This document shows positions 1 through 5,278 of a stretch of DNA of 7,015 nucleotides, piece by piece (position 1 is the first letter of the stretch; each line of letters opens with the position of its first letter). The stretch lies in the NCBI GenBank assembly GCA_007127275.1, contig SKZP01000526.1, positions 1-7,015 on the forward strand, written 5' to 3'. The stretch comes from Planctomycetota bacterium. Its GTDB lineage: Bacteria > Planctomycetota > UBA8742 > SKZP01. The position numbers and the translations under genes are program-made. The notes beneath the pieces were generated by a model. That model was not told where the DNA came from. It did not search any database and saw only the letters and a list, made by a program, of their open reading frames with translations.

Positions 1-880
1 CCGCCGGGCGACGCCGCGGGGGAATGAGCCCCATGCGATCTTCCATCACCTCTTCGAGCACCGGTTGTGCCGCGGCAGGCCGTACACCGTGCTGCACCGC
101 GGAAAGCGCCTCCTGTGGGGAGGCGAGCCAATACTCCCATTGCGGCTCTTCGTCTCCGTGTTCCTTGTCGTTGCCGGACGTGCGCTCGTCGGCGGATTCC
201 TTGTCGCCTGAGTCCGTGTCGGAACTCGTCGACCCTTCGACGCGCCGCTCCAAGAGGCAGAAGCGCAATGCCGGGTCGCGAATCTCGCCAATGGTGTAGC
301 CACCGCGTTGCGTTTGCACGAGCACCACCTCGATCTCGCGGCGCTCACCCCGACGAGGTACGACCCGGTAGCGCAACCGCATCTCGGACACCGCACCCAG
401 GCAGCGCACGTCACTGCGGCGGTAGGTGCGGCGCAGCGTTTCCGCCAGGTCGAACGGTGCACGGCGCACGCGGTCCAGCGGATCCGGCCCCGGCGTCAGA
501 AACGACCGGAACCGATACTCGCCAACCTCCGCCTCGTCCTGCCTCGCGCCAAGCGGCCCGAGCGCACGCCGCAGCCGGTACAGCCAGCCGTTGGTGTGGA
601 TGAACGCGTCAAGGTTGCGAAGCCGTTGCGAGGATTCGAGATACGCGAAGAAACGGTCCACGTGCCAGCGCCGCACGTCCCCGTCGTCGATGTACCGGGG
701 CTCGTCCTCCTCCTCCTCGGCAACGTTGCCCTCCTGGTTGACACGCTCGCCGCCTCGCTCGGCAAACACCGGCACGGCCGCGGCAAGCCAGAGCACCGCC
801 GTCGCACAAGCAAGCGACAACACCGTTGCACCACGCACGCGCGCAGCCGCTATCCAACGTTCCCATACACCCAACGACAT
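1..880 (-). CDS. Exported protein of unknown function (C-terminus beyond left edge)
   Basis: The frame is open from an ATG at 880 to the window edge: 293 codons and no stop, so the C-terminus is missing. An AGGTG lies 4 bases before the ATG and supports this start. Residues 1-40 read as a Sec signal peptide: an Arg-containing n-region, a hydrophobic core at about 20-38 (VLSLACATAVLWLAAAVPV), and a likely cleavage after Val-Phe-Ala at 40. The mature part begins with an acidic stretch (EEEEDE, 55-60). Next comes a mixed domain at about 62-215 with many Arg, Tyr and Trp and strand-like segments around 165-210. A second hydrophilic linker at about 216-246 is rich in Ser, Asp, Glu and Lys. Residues 248-293 include WEYWLASPQEA and start another segment. 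I recognise no family or catalytic motif. It is probably periplasmic or otherwise secreted. It has its own 216-base upstream spacer, so it need not be co-transcribed with the decarboxylase gene behind it. Its build (export signal plus acidic linkers) recalls the protein at the right end of the window, but I see no clear homology between them. Confidence 0.82.
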   Translation of the reverse strand, partial: MSLGVWERWIAAARVRGATVLSLACATAVLWLAAAVPVFAERGGERVNQEGNVAEEEEDEPRYIDDGDVRRWHVDRFFAYLESSQRLRNLDAFIHTNGWLYRLRRALGPLGARQDEAEVGEYRFRSFLTPGPDPLDRVRRAPFDLAETLRRTYRRSDVRCLGAVSEMRLRYRVVPRRGERREIEVVLVQTQRGGYTIGEIRDPALRFCLLERRVEGSTSSDTDSGDKESADERTSGNDKEHGDEEPQWEYWLASPQEALSAVQHGVRPAAAQPVLEEVMEDRMGLIPPRRRPA

Positions 881-1096
881 TCGTCACCTGGCAATGGAAC
901 AGACGAAACGGTCAATGAAACGACGCCAGTCTAGCGCAGCACGAGAGACAAGAAAAGCCCACGAAAAACGTGACGCCTCCGCCGCGGATTCACTCTTGAC
1001 GGCCTACAAGCCGTGCCACGGAAATGCGTGTCGTCGTACTCGCGCGGAGACCCGCCCTACGGTCGTGGTCGGTCGGTGTGGTTTGGGTGGGCGCTG
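881..1096 (-). other. Spacer upstream of the exported-protein gene
   Basis: This 216-base gap between the decarboxylase stop and the exported-protein start must hold that gene's promoter if it is transcribed alone. The best match on the minus strand is TTTTCT and TAGACT separated by 17 bases (around 925-955), which is weak at the -35. A 5-base hairpin, ACGGC-CTACAA-GCCGT (999-1014), lacks a T run and is not a convincing terminator. Confidence 0.3.
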
Positions 1097-2320
1097 TCAG
1101 CGGCGCTGCTCCGTTTGCTGCTCCGTTTCAAGGTGCGACTGTGCCTCGAGGAAGATGCGCGTGGCCGGTTCGAAACCGTTGAAGCTCGACGAGCTGGCGG
1201 TGGTGTAGGCGCCGATGTTCGGCGCATACAAGATGGCCCCCTCGGGCAGCTTACTCGGTAGCAGCGCCTGGCGGCTGATCACGTCGTGGCCGTCGCAGGA
1301 GCAGCCGGCAACGGTGACCTCCATCGCCGGGTGCACCTCGGCATGAAGCGGGAAGAACTCGTAGTCGATGAAGTCGTAAATCTTGCCGGAAAAGGTCTGG
1401 TAGATCGAGTCGTCGATGAAGTACCACGGCCGGCCGTTGCGCTCGGTGCGGCCGACGACGGTGGTGAACAGCGTGGCGCTGGTTGCGCAAAAGGTACGGC
1501 CGGGCTCGGCAATTACCTCGACGTCGTCGGGCACCCGCGCCAACGAGTCGGCGACCGCCTGCAGCACGTCCTCGACGTAGCTGACGCGCAACGTGTAGTT
1601 GACGGGGAAGCCGCCGCCAATGTCGAGCATGTCCGGCGCAAAGCCCTCGTTGCGTAGTGCGGTCAGCGCGTCGAGCGCGAGCTGGGTGGCCTTGAGGTAG
1701 TTCGCCGGGTTGATGCACTGGCTGCCGACGTGAAAGGCGAGGCCTCGCAGGGCAAGCCGCGGGCACGACGTCCGCGCGTGGCGGAAGAGCGCAAGAATCT
1801 CGTCCGTGTCCGCGCCGAACTTGCTCGAAAGGTCGACGACACTGCCGAAGTTCGGCACCCACATGCGCACGAGCACCTCGACCGGCTCGGTGAGGCCGGC
1901 CTGCGAGGCGACGCGTTCGAGCTTGTCGAGCTCTTCGCGGCAGTCCGCGGTAAACAGGCGCACGCCCCGCTCGAGCGCCGCGGCCACGCCACGCGGCGGC
2001 TTGACCGGGTTGGCGTAGATCAGGCGCTCGGGCTCGATACCGAGGCCGCCCTCCGGCGGCGCATCCACGAGGGAGGCGATCTCGCCGACGCTGGCCACGT
2101 CGAAGCCGGCGCCGAGCCCGCTCAACAGGTGCAACAGTGGCCGGTCGGGGTTCGCCTTGACCGCATAAAAGGGGCGCACGCGCGGCAGCATCTTGCGGAA
2201 CTGCGCGTAGCTGCGGGCCGCTTCCTCGAGGTCGACGACGACAAACGGTGTCTGCCCCCCTTGCTCAAGGTGCTTGGTCGCCGCGTCGCGAACCCGGGGT
2301 GCCAGCATGTGCATGGCCAT
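1097..2320 (-). CDS. Ornithine decarboxylase-like fold-III PLP-dependent decarboxylase
   Basis: This 407-residue protein belongs to the alanine-racemase-fold (fold III) decarboxylases. It probably converts ornithine to putrescine with PLP in the cytoplasm, at the entry to polyamine synthesis. Visible motifs are the PLP lysine in FYAVKANPD (K55), HVGSQC (H197), the phosphate-binding DIGGGFP (233-239), EPGR (272-275), an acidic residue in IDDSIYQTF (D303/D304) that aligns with the substrate-binding Asp of eukaryotic ODC (DGVYG), CSCDGHD with the expected catalytic Cys-Asp pair (C342, D343), and a terminal PNIGAYTTA...FNGF block typical of the family. The length fits the usual ~400 residues. The frame stays open upstream to 2509, but I place the start at the ATG at 2320. 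A GAAGG sits 8 bases before it, and the 63 extra upstream residues are low-complexity and unlike the family. Lysine, arginine or diaminopimelate decarboxylation is less likely given the CSCDGHD and NIGAYT motifs. The specificity segment DDSIYQTFSG differs from the classical sequence, so substrate preference remains an inference. The Pseudomonas gene of this fold is called speC. Confidence 0.9.
   Translation of the reverse strand: MAMHMLAPRVRDAATKHLEQGGQTPFVVVDLEEAARSYAQFRKMLPRVRPFYAVKANPDRPLLHLLSGLGAGFDVASVGEIASLVDAPPEGGLGIEPERLIYANPVKPPRGVAAALERGVRLFTADCREELDKLERVASQAGLTEPVEVLVRMWVPNFGSVVDLSSKFGADTDEILALFRHARTSCPRLALRGLAFHVGSQCINPANYLKATQLALDALTALRNEGFAPDMLDIGGGFPVNYTLRVSYVEDVLQAVADSLARVPDDVEVIAEPGRTFCATSATLFTTVVGRTERNGRPWYFIDDSIYQTFSGKIYDFIDYEFFPLHAEVHPAMEVTVAGCSCDGHDVISRQALLPSKLPEGAILYAPNIGAYTTASSSSFNGFEPATRIFLEAQSHLETEQQTEQRR
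1105..1128. repeat. Perfect 12-base tandem duplication at the decarboxylase 3' end
   Basis: GCTGCTCCGTTT occurs twice head-to-tail. Read on the minus strand it encodes the repeated TEQ at the C-terminus (TEQQTEQRR). It lies after the conserved family domain, so it probably has no effect on catalysis. Confidence 0.8.
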
Positions 2321-2328
2321 ATTGCGTA

Positions 2329-2333
2329 CCTTC
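2329..2333 (-). promoter_or_regulatory. Ribosome binding site deciding the decarboxylase start
   Basis: GAAGG on the minus strand lies 8 bases upstream of the ATG at 2320. This favours the 407-residue protein over the longer in-frame version starting at 2509. The longer version would add a stretch with no family similarity that I can recognise. Confidence 0.6.
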
Positions 2334-2378
2334 GAACCGGCAAGTTTCGTCAGCGGTGCGAGTGAACGGGCGGGGCGT

Positions 2379-2407
2379 AGTGTTCCTTCGCCCCCGTGTC
2401 GCGTCAA
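2379..2407 (-). promoter_or_regulatory. Possible sigma70-type promoter for the decarboxylase
   Basis: On the minus strand, TTGACG (2407-2402) matches the -35 consensus at 5 of 6 positions. It is followed after 17 bases by AACACT (2384-2379), a weak -10 with 3 of 6 matches. It would give a leader of roughly 50 bases before the ATG at 2320. The spacing is ideal but the -10 is poor, so this is only a candidate. Confidence 0.3.
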
Positions 2408-2611
2408 TGCCGCCGGTGCGACCGCGGATGGCCGCGTGCGCCCGGTTGGTGAAGATTGTGCCGGCACTCTCTGGCCGGAACCCCTGAACGTTCCCTCAAA
2501 GTCCGTCATCCGGGCTGCCCGGCGCTTTCGCCACGTTTGCCAGAACCCGTGCGCCCGGTTCGCCTACCTTGCGAGGCGGTTACTCGGGGCGGTGATTGCG
2601 CGTTGAGCCAC

Positions 2612-2616
2612 AGGAG
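2612..2616 (+). promoter_or_regulatory. Ribosome binding site supporting a GTG start
   Basis: AGGAG lies 8 bases before the GTG at 2625. The in-frame ATG at 2652 has no comparable Shine-Dalgarno sequence, so the GTG is the better start for the membrane protein. Confidence 0.65.
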
Positions 2617-2624
2617 CGCACCCA

Positions 2625-3860
2625 GTGACATCTACCCCGATCGAGCCTGCAATGACGTCGACGCAAGCATTCGCCGTGCGCCGTCCGCCCGGCAAGGTGG
2701 AGCTCGCCCGCGGCCCGTCGACTCGGATGGTGCGCGCCCTTTCGGGGATTGTCGCAGTTCTTGCCGTGCTTTACCTCGTCCTGCTCGCCGTGACGCTCGG
2801 GTTCTCCGTGGACGGAACGGCGGTTCTTCATATCCTTCTCGGTGCGCTCATCGTGGGCTTTGGCTCGGCGGCGGTCTTTCTGTGGCGCCACAATGTGCGG
2901 GTGATTGCCGACTTTCCGAACGAGGCCCTCTACGGCGTGGCGGCGCGACCCGTCTCGTTCGAGGAGATCCGCGGCATCGCCGTGCAGCATTGGATCGGGT
3001 CCCACACGTCCACCGACCGTATCCGCTACGAATATTGGGCCCCCGTGCTGCTCCTCGAGCCGATCGGCGCGCTGGAACCGTCGGTCACTGCGACTGCCCG
3101 ACGCACCTTGAACGTCTGGCGCGACATCGCGAACCTCGATCGACTCGGCCTCGACGGCTTGACCCAACTGCCCCTTGCACCGAACGTTGCCGCCGATACG
3201 GTGCGCACAGTTTATCGGCTCGCACACTGGCTCGACCTGCCGGTGATTGATGCGACCAACGACGAGCCACGGCGCATCGAGGGAGGCGGTGGTGAGCCCC
3301 TGCAGATTGCGGCGGCGCAGTCGAGGCGCGGCTGGTTGCAATCACTGCCGTTGTTCAAGGAACCGGACGGTAGCTTCGAGGACGAAAACGGTACACTGAC
3401 GCTGCGCTCGGAATGGCGCATCGACACACTGGTGAGCGGCCTCGCCGCCGTCGTCGCGCTGATCACGCTGTTCATTGGCGGTGCGATCGGCTCCAGTCCC
3501 GGCGGCGCGGCGTTGCTTCACGGCTCGCTCGTCACGCTTGCCGCCATCCTCGTCGGCGTAGGGGGGTACCGGCTCTCGGGGTTTCATCGCCGGCGCGTCG
3601 ACGTCGGTTGCGAGGGTATTCGCTACTTCGTCGGCCCACTCAGGCAGCCACAGCAGACAATCCCGCTCGACGAGTTTCTCGGCACCGCGATCAACCAAGA
3701 CGGAACCCTCTACTTCGTCGGCAAGCAAGCAATCTTCGGCTTGCGCGCCATGGGCGGCCACGACGGCCTGCAAACGAAGGTGGCGCAAACGGTGGCCGCC
3801 GCCCAAGGGGCGAACCGCGAATCCGCTCTCGCCCAACGCTCAAGCGGCAACGGCAAGTAG
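2625..3860 (+). CDS. Four-helix integral membrane protein of unknown function
   Basis: This 411-residue protein starts at GTG 2625, chosen for the AGGAG 8 bases upstream. It has two transmembrane hairpins. Helices lie at about 39-60 and 66-87, and again at about 267-288 and 297-318. Positive residues flank the helices (R34, R37; R88 onward; HRRR at 321-324). This suggests that the N-terminus, the ~175-residue middle domain (90-262) and the C-terminal tail all face the cytoplasm. The middle domain is soluble-looking with several Trp (W123, W138, W165, W202). The tail after helix 4 (about 325-375, VDVGCEGIRYFVG...TIPLDEF...TLYFVG) alternates like beta strands and recalls the small PH-like domains found on bacterial membrane proteins. 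That resemblance is by eye only. I recognise no transport, enzyme or signalling motif. The gene diverges from the decarboxylase, which could mean shared regulation. It runs in the same direction as the dehydrogenase downstream, but 315 bases and a long hairpin lie between them. Confidence 0.85.
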   Translation: MTSTPIEPAMTSTQAFAVRRPPGKVELARGPSTRMVRALSGIVAVLAVLYLVLLAVTLGFSVDGTAVLHILLGALIVGFGSAAVFLWRHNVRVIADFPNEALYGVAARPVSFEEIRGIAVQHWIGSHTSTDRIRYEYWAPVLLLEPIGALEPSVTATARRTLNVWRDIANLDRLGLDGLTQLPLAPNVAADTVRTVYRLAHWLDLPVIDATNDEPRRIEGGGGEPLQIAAAQSRRGWLQSLPLFKEPDGSFEDENGTLTLRSEWRIDTLVSGLAAVVALITLFIGGAIGSSPGGAALLHGSLVTLAAILVGVGGYRLSGFHRRRVDVGCEGIRYFVGPLRQPQQTIPLDEFLGTAINQDGTLYFVGKQAIFGLRAMGGHDGLQTKVAQTVAAAQGANRESALAQRSSGNGK

Positions 3861-3945
3861 CGAACGCGCGGCACAACGCAGCCAAGTTCGCGCAGCCCCC
3901 AAAGCCACCGGCGGTGTCGGTCTCCCAGACGCTTCACCGAAACAA

Positions 3946-4052
3946 GGCGAGCGCAGGTTCCAGCCCTGCGAGGCAAAACACGGAACTCGCGAGTTTGTCT
4001 CGCGGATTCGTCTCGTGGGTTCGCCTCGCAGGGCTGGCGCCCTGCGCTTGCC
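3946..4052. repeat. Long inverted repeat with nested hairpin
   Basis: The arm CCAGCCCTGCGAGGC (3960-3974) is matched by its exact reverse complement at 4023-4037, a perfect 15-base stem. Outside it, AGCGCAGG (3950-3957 region) pairs with CCTGCGCT (4041-4048) across a small 2/3-base internal loop. A G·T pair and GGC/GCC (3946-3948, 4050-4052) then extend it to about 27 paired positions. The 48-base loop contains a second hairpin, CGCGAG-TTTGT-CTCGCG (3988-4004). There is no T run after the stem, so it is not a classical intrinsic terminator. It could be a dispersed REP/MITE-like element, a transcript-stabilising 3' hairpin for the membrane-protein gene, or a bidirectional attenuator. I cannot choose among these from one copy. 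Confidence 0.75.
3998..4036 (+). repeat. Three imperfect 13-base tandem units
   Basis: TCTCGCGGATTCG (3998-4010) is followed directly by TCTCGTGGGTTCG (4011-4023; 11 of 13 identical). A more degenerate third unit, CCTCGCAGGGCTG (4024-4036), comes next. The third unit coincides with the right arm of the long inverted repeat, so the element may have grown by local duplication. Confidence 0.45.
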
Positions 4053-4064
4053 CCAGTCCCTGGG
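4052..4064. repeat. Small perfect hairpin beside the long inverted repeat
   Basis: CCCAG and CTGGG flank a 3-base TCC loop. It abuts the right end of the long inverted repeat and is not followed by a T run. It may be part of the same element or chance in GC-rich DNA. Confidence 0.35.
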
Positions 4065-4175
4065 CGAAAGTCGATGCCAGTGGACGCTTCCGTATGGTAC
4101 TAGGGGTGGGCATGGCGGAACGCACTGAGCGAGGTTGCTTGGTTGGTCGCACCCCCTGGGAACGGATGGCTGCAG

Positions 4176-5261
4176 ATGACGGGGGCGGATCGTCGTAGGA
4201 TGCAGGAGCCGGCCGACGCTGCGGCTGCCGCAACGCGGGCCGCGCAACCGGCGGTGCTGATTACTGGAGCCGGCGGCGAGGTCGGCCACGGCTTGATGGA
4301 CGCGTTGAAGGACGACGCGGCCACGGCGCTCGTCGGGCTCGATATCCGGGAGTTGCCCGAGGAATACGCGGCAATGTGCGCCGAGACGCTGCGCGGCGAC
4401 ATCTGCGACGCAACGCTGCTGCAGCCGCTGCACGAGCGCTACCGCATCACGCACATCTACCACCTCGCGGCGCTGTTGAGTTCCCGCGCGGAGCGGGATC
4501 CGGAACAGGCGCACCGCATCAACGTCGACGGCTCCATGACCCTGTTTCGCTTCGCCGTCGAGCAGGCGCGCCGGTATGGCGAGCCGGTGACGTTCGTGTA
4601 TCCCTCCTCGATTGCCGTGTATGGCTTGCCGGATCTCGCGACGAAGGAGCGCGCCGGCGCCGTGGGCGAGCCGCAGTTTCTTGATCCGGTGACGATGTAT
4701 GGCTGCAACAAGCTTTACGTCGAACACCTCGGGCGCTACTTTTCGCGCCACTACCGCCAGATCGAGATGCCCCCGCCGCCGCCGCCGGTGGACTTTCGCT
4801 GTGTGCGCTACCCGGGGTTGATCAGCGCACACACCGTACCGAGCGGCGGCACGAGCGACTACGCCCCGGAGATGTTGCACGCCGCGGCGCAGGGTGAGCC
4901 GTATGCCTGCTTTGTGCGGGAAGATGCGCGCATCCCGTTCATGACCATGCCGGATGCGATCGAGGCGACGCTGACGTTGGCGCACGCACCGCGGGAGTCG
5001 CTGCGCCACTGCGTCTACAACCTCGGCGCCTTCGCCCCGCGGGCCGAGGGCTTTGCGGAGTTGGTGCGCGAGTTTTTTCCGCAGGCGCGGATCACCTTCG
5101 AGCCGCATCCGAAGCGCCAGGCCATGGTCGACAGTTGGCCCGCCGACGTGGACACCACCGCGGCGCGCACCGAATGGGGCTTCGCACCGAAGCATGACCT
5201 GCACACGGCCTTTGCCGAGTACCTTGTACCAGCGGTGAAGCGCCGGTATGGCGTCGCCTAA
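4176..5261 (+). CDS. SDR-type L-threonine 3-dehydrogenase
   Basis: This is an extended short-chain dehydrogenase of the NAD-dependent epimerase fold. The whole-length pattern is that of SDR-type L-threonine 3-dehydrogenase, which oxidises threonine with NAD+ to 2-amino-3-oxobutyrate on the way to glycine and acetyl-CoA. Counting from 4176 (361 residues), it shows the Rossmann motif TGAGGEVG (30-37), an Asp ending strand 2 (D56), HLAALLS, YPSSIAVYG with the catalytic-region Ser, and YGCNK giving the Tyr-Lys pair (Y175, K179). It also has the family-specific blocks RYPGLIS, GGTSDYAPEM, FMTMPDAIEATL and ADSWP-like DSWPADVD. UDP-glucose 4-epimerases and other sugar epimerases share the N-terminal motifs but not these C-terminal blocks. 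The start is uncertain: TTG 4143, ATG 4176 and ATG 4200 are in frame and none has a strong Shine-Dalgarno sequence. Any of them leaves an Ala-rich leader of about 15-35 residues before the fold. Six consecutive prolines (199-204) form an unusual insert. I see no ketobutyrate CoA-ligase gene beside it. It converges on the gene at 5279, with a 17-base gap. Confidence 0.9.
   Translation: MTGADRRRMQEPADAAAAATRAAQPAVLITGAGGEVGHGLMDALKDDAATALVGLDIRELPEEYAAMCAETLRGDICDATLLQPLHERYRITHIYHLAALLSSRAERDPEQAHRINVDGSMTLFRFAVEQARRYGEPVTFVYPSSIAVYGLPDLATKERAGAVGEPQFLDPVTMYGCNKLYVEHLGRYFSRHYRQIEMPPPPPPVDFRCVRYPGLISAHTVPSGGTSDYAPEMLHAAAQGEPYACFVREDARIPFMTMPDAIEATLTLAHAPRESLRHCVYNLGAFAPRAEGFAELVREFFPQARITFEPHPKRQAMVDSWPADVDTTAARTEWGFAPKHDLHTAFAEYLVPAVKRRYGVA
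4770..4787 (+). repeat. CCG-rich microsatellite encoding six prolines
   Basis: One CCC and five CCG codons in a row sit inside the dehydrogenase gene, just before the strand that leads to RYPGLIS. Runs of three or more prolines generally stall ribosomes and require elongation factor P. The tract also looks prone to length change by slippage. Confidence 0.8.
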
Positions 5262-5278
5262 GGAGGCCTGGTCGCCGT

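Larger units (their letters stand above)
2321..2624. other. Divergent intergenic region with short palindromes
   Basis: This 304-base spacer separates the decarboxylase start (2320, minus) from the membrane-protein start (2625, plus), so it should hold both promoters. It contains the perfect 10-base palindrome GTGCCGGCAC (2458-2467) and the inverted repeat CCGGC/GCCGG around it (2462-2479). It also contains GGAAC/GTTCC (2477-2494), which encloses the palindrome GAACGTTC (2486-2493). These are possible operator sites, but short palindromes are common in GC-rich DNA. I found no convincing plus-strand promoter and no riboswitch-like structure. Confidence 0.4.
3861..4175. other. Intergenic region dominated by hairpin structure
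   Basis: This 315-base gap between two plus-strand genes holds no credible coding frame. Its centre is the long inverted repeat at 3946-4052 and the small hairpin at 4052-4064, both listed separately. The remainder before the dehydrogenase includes weak -10-like hexamers (TATGGT at 4093, TACTAG at 4098) without a good -35. A promoter for the dehydrogenase is therefore likely here but cannot be assigned. Confidence 0.5.

Noticed and set aside
999..1014. ACGGC/GCCGT hairpin as a decarboxylase terminator
   Set aside because: It has only 5 base pairs and no T run on either strand.
1092..1108. Overlapping CGCTG/CAGCG palindromes at the decarboxylase stop codon
   Set aside because: The stems are 5 bases with one-base centres. 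They are too short to fold well and are probably by-products of GC-rich local repeats.
308..1208. Overlapping plus-strand frames of about 208 and 260 codons
   Set aside because: They lie opposite the exported protein and the spacer. Their products are Arg/Ser-rich with no motif, while the minus-strand frame has a Shine-Dalgarno sequence and a signal peptide.
2456..3250. 264-codon plus-strand frame overlapping the membrane-protein start
   Set aside because: It is out of frame with the membrane protein, is Arg/Pro-rich, and has no hydrophobic segments or Shine-Dalgarno support.
3946..4064. Reading the long inverted repeat as a standard intrinsic terminator, tRNA or CRISPR fragment
   Set aside because: There is no T run after either arm and no cloverleaf or TΨC/anticodon pattern. 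There are no regularly spaced repeats with unique spacers.
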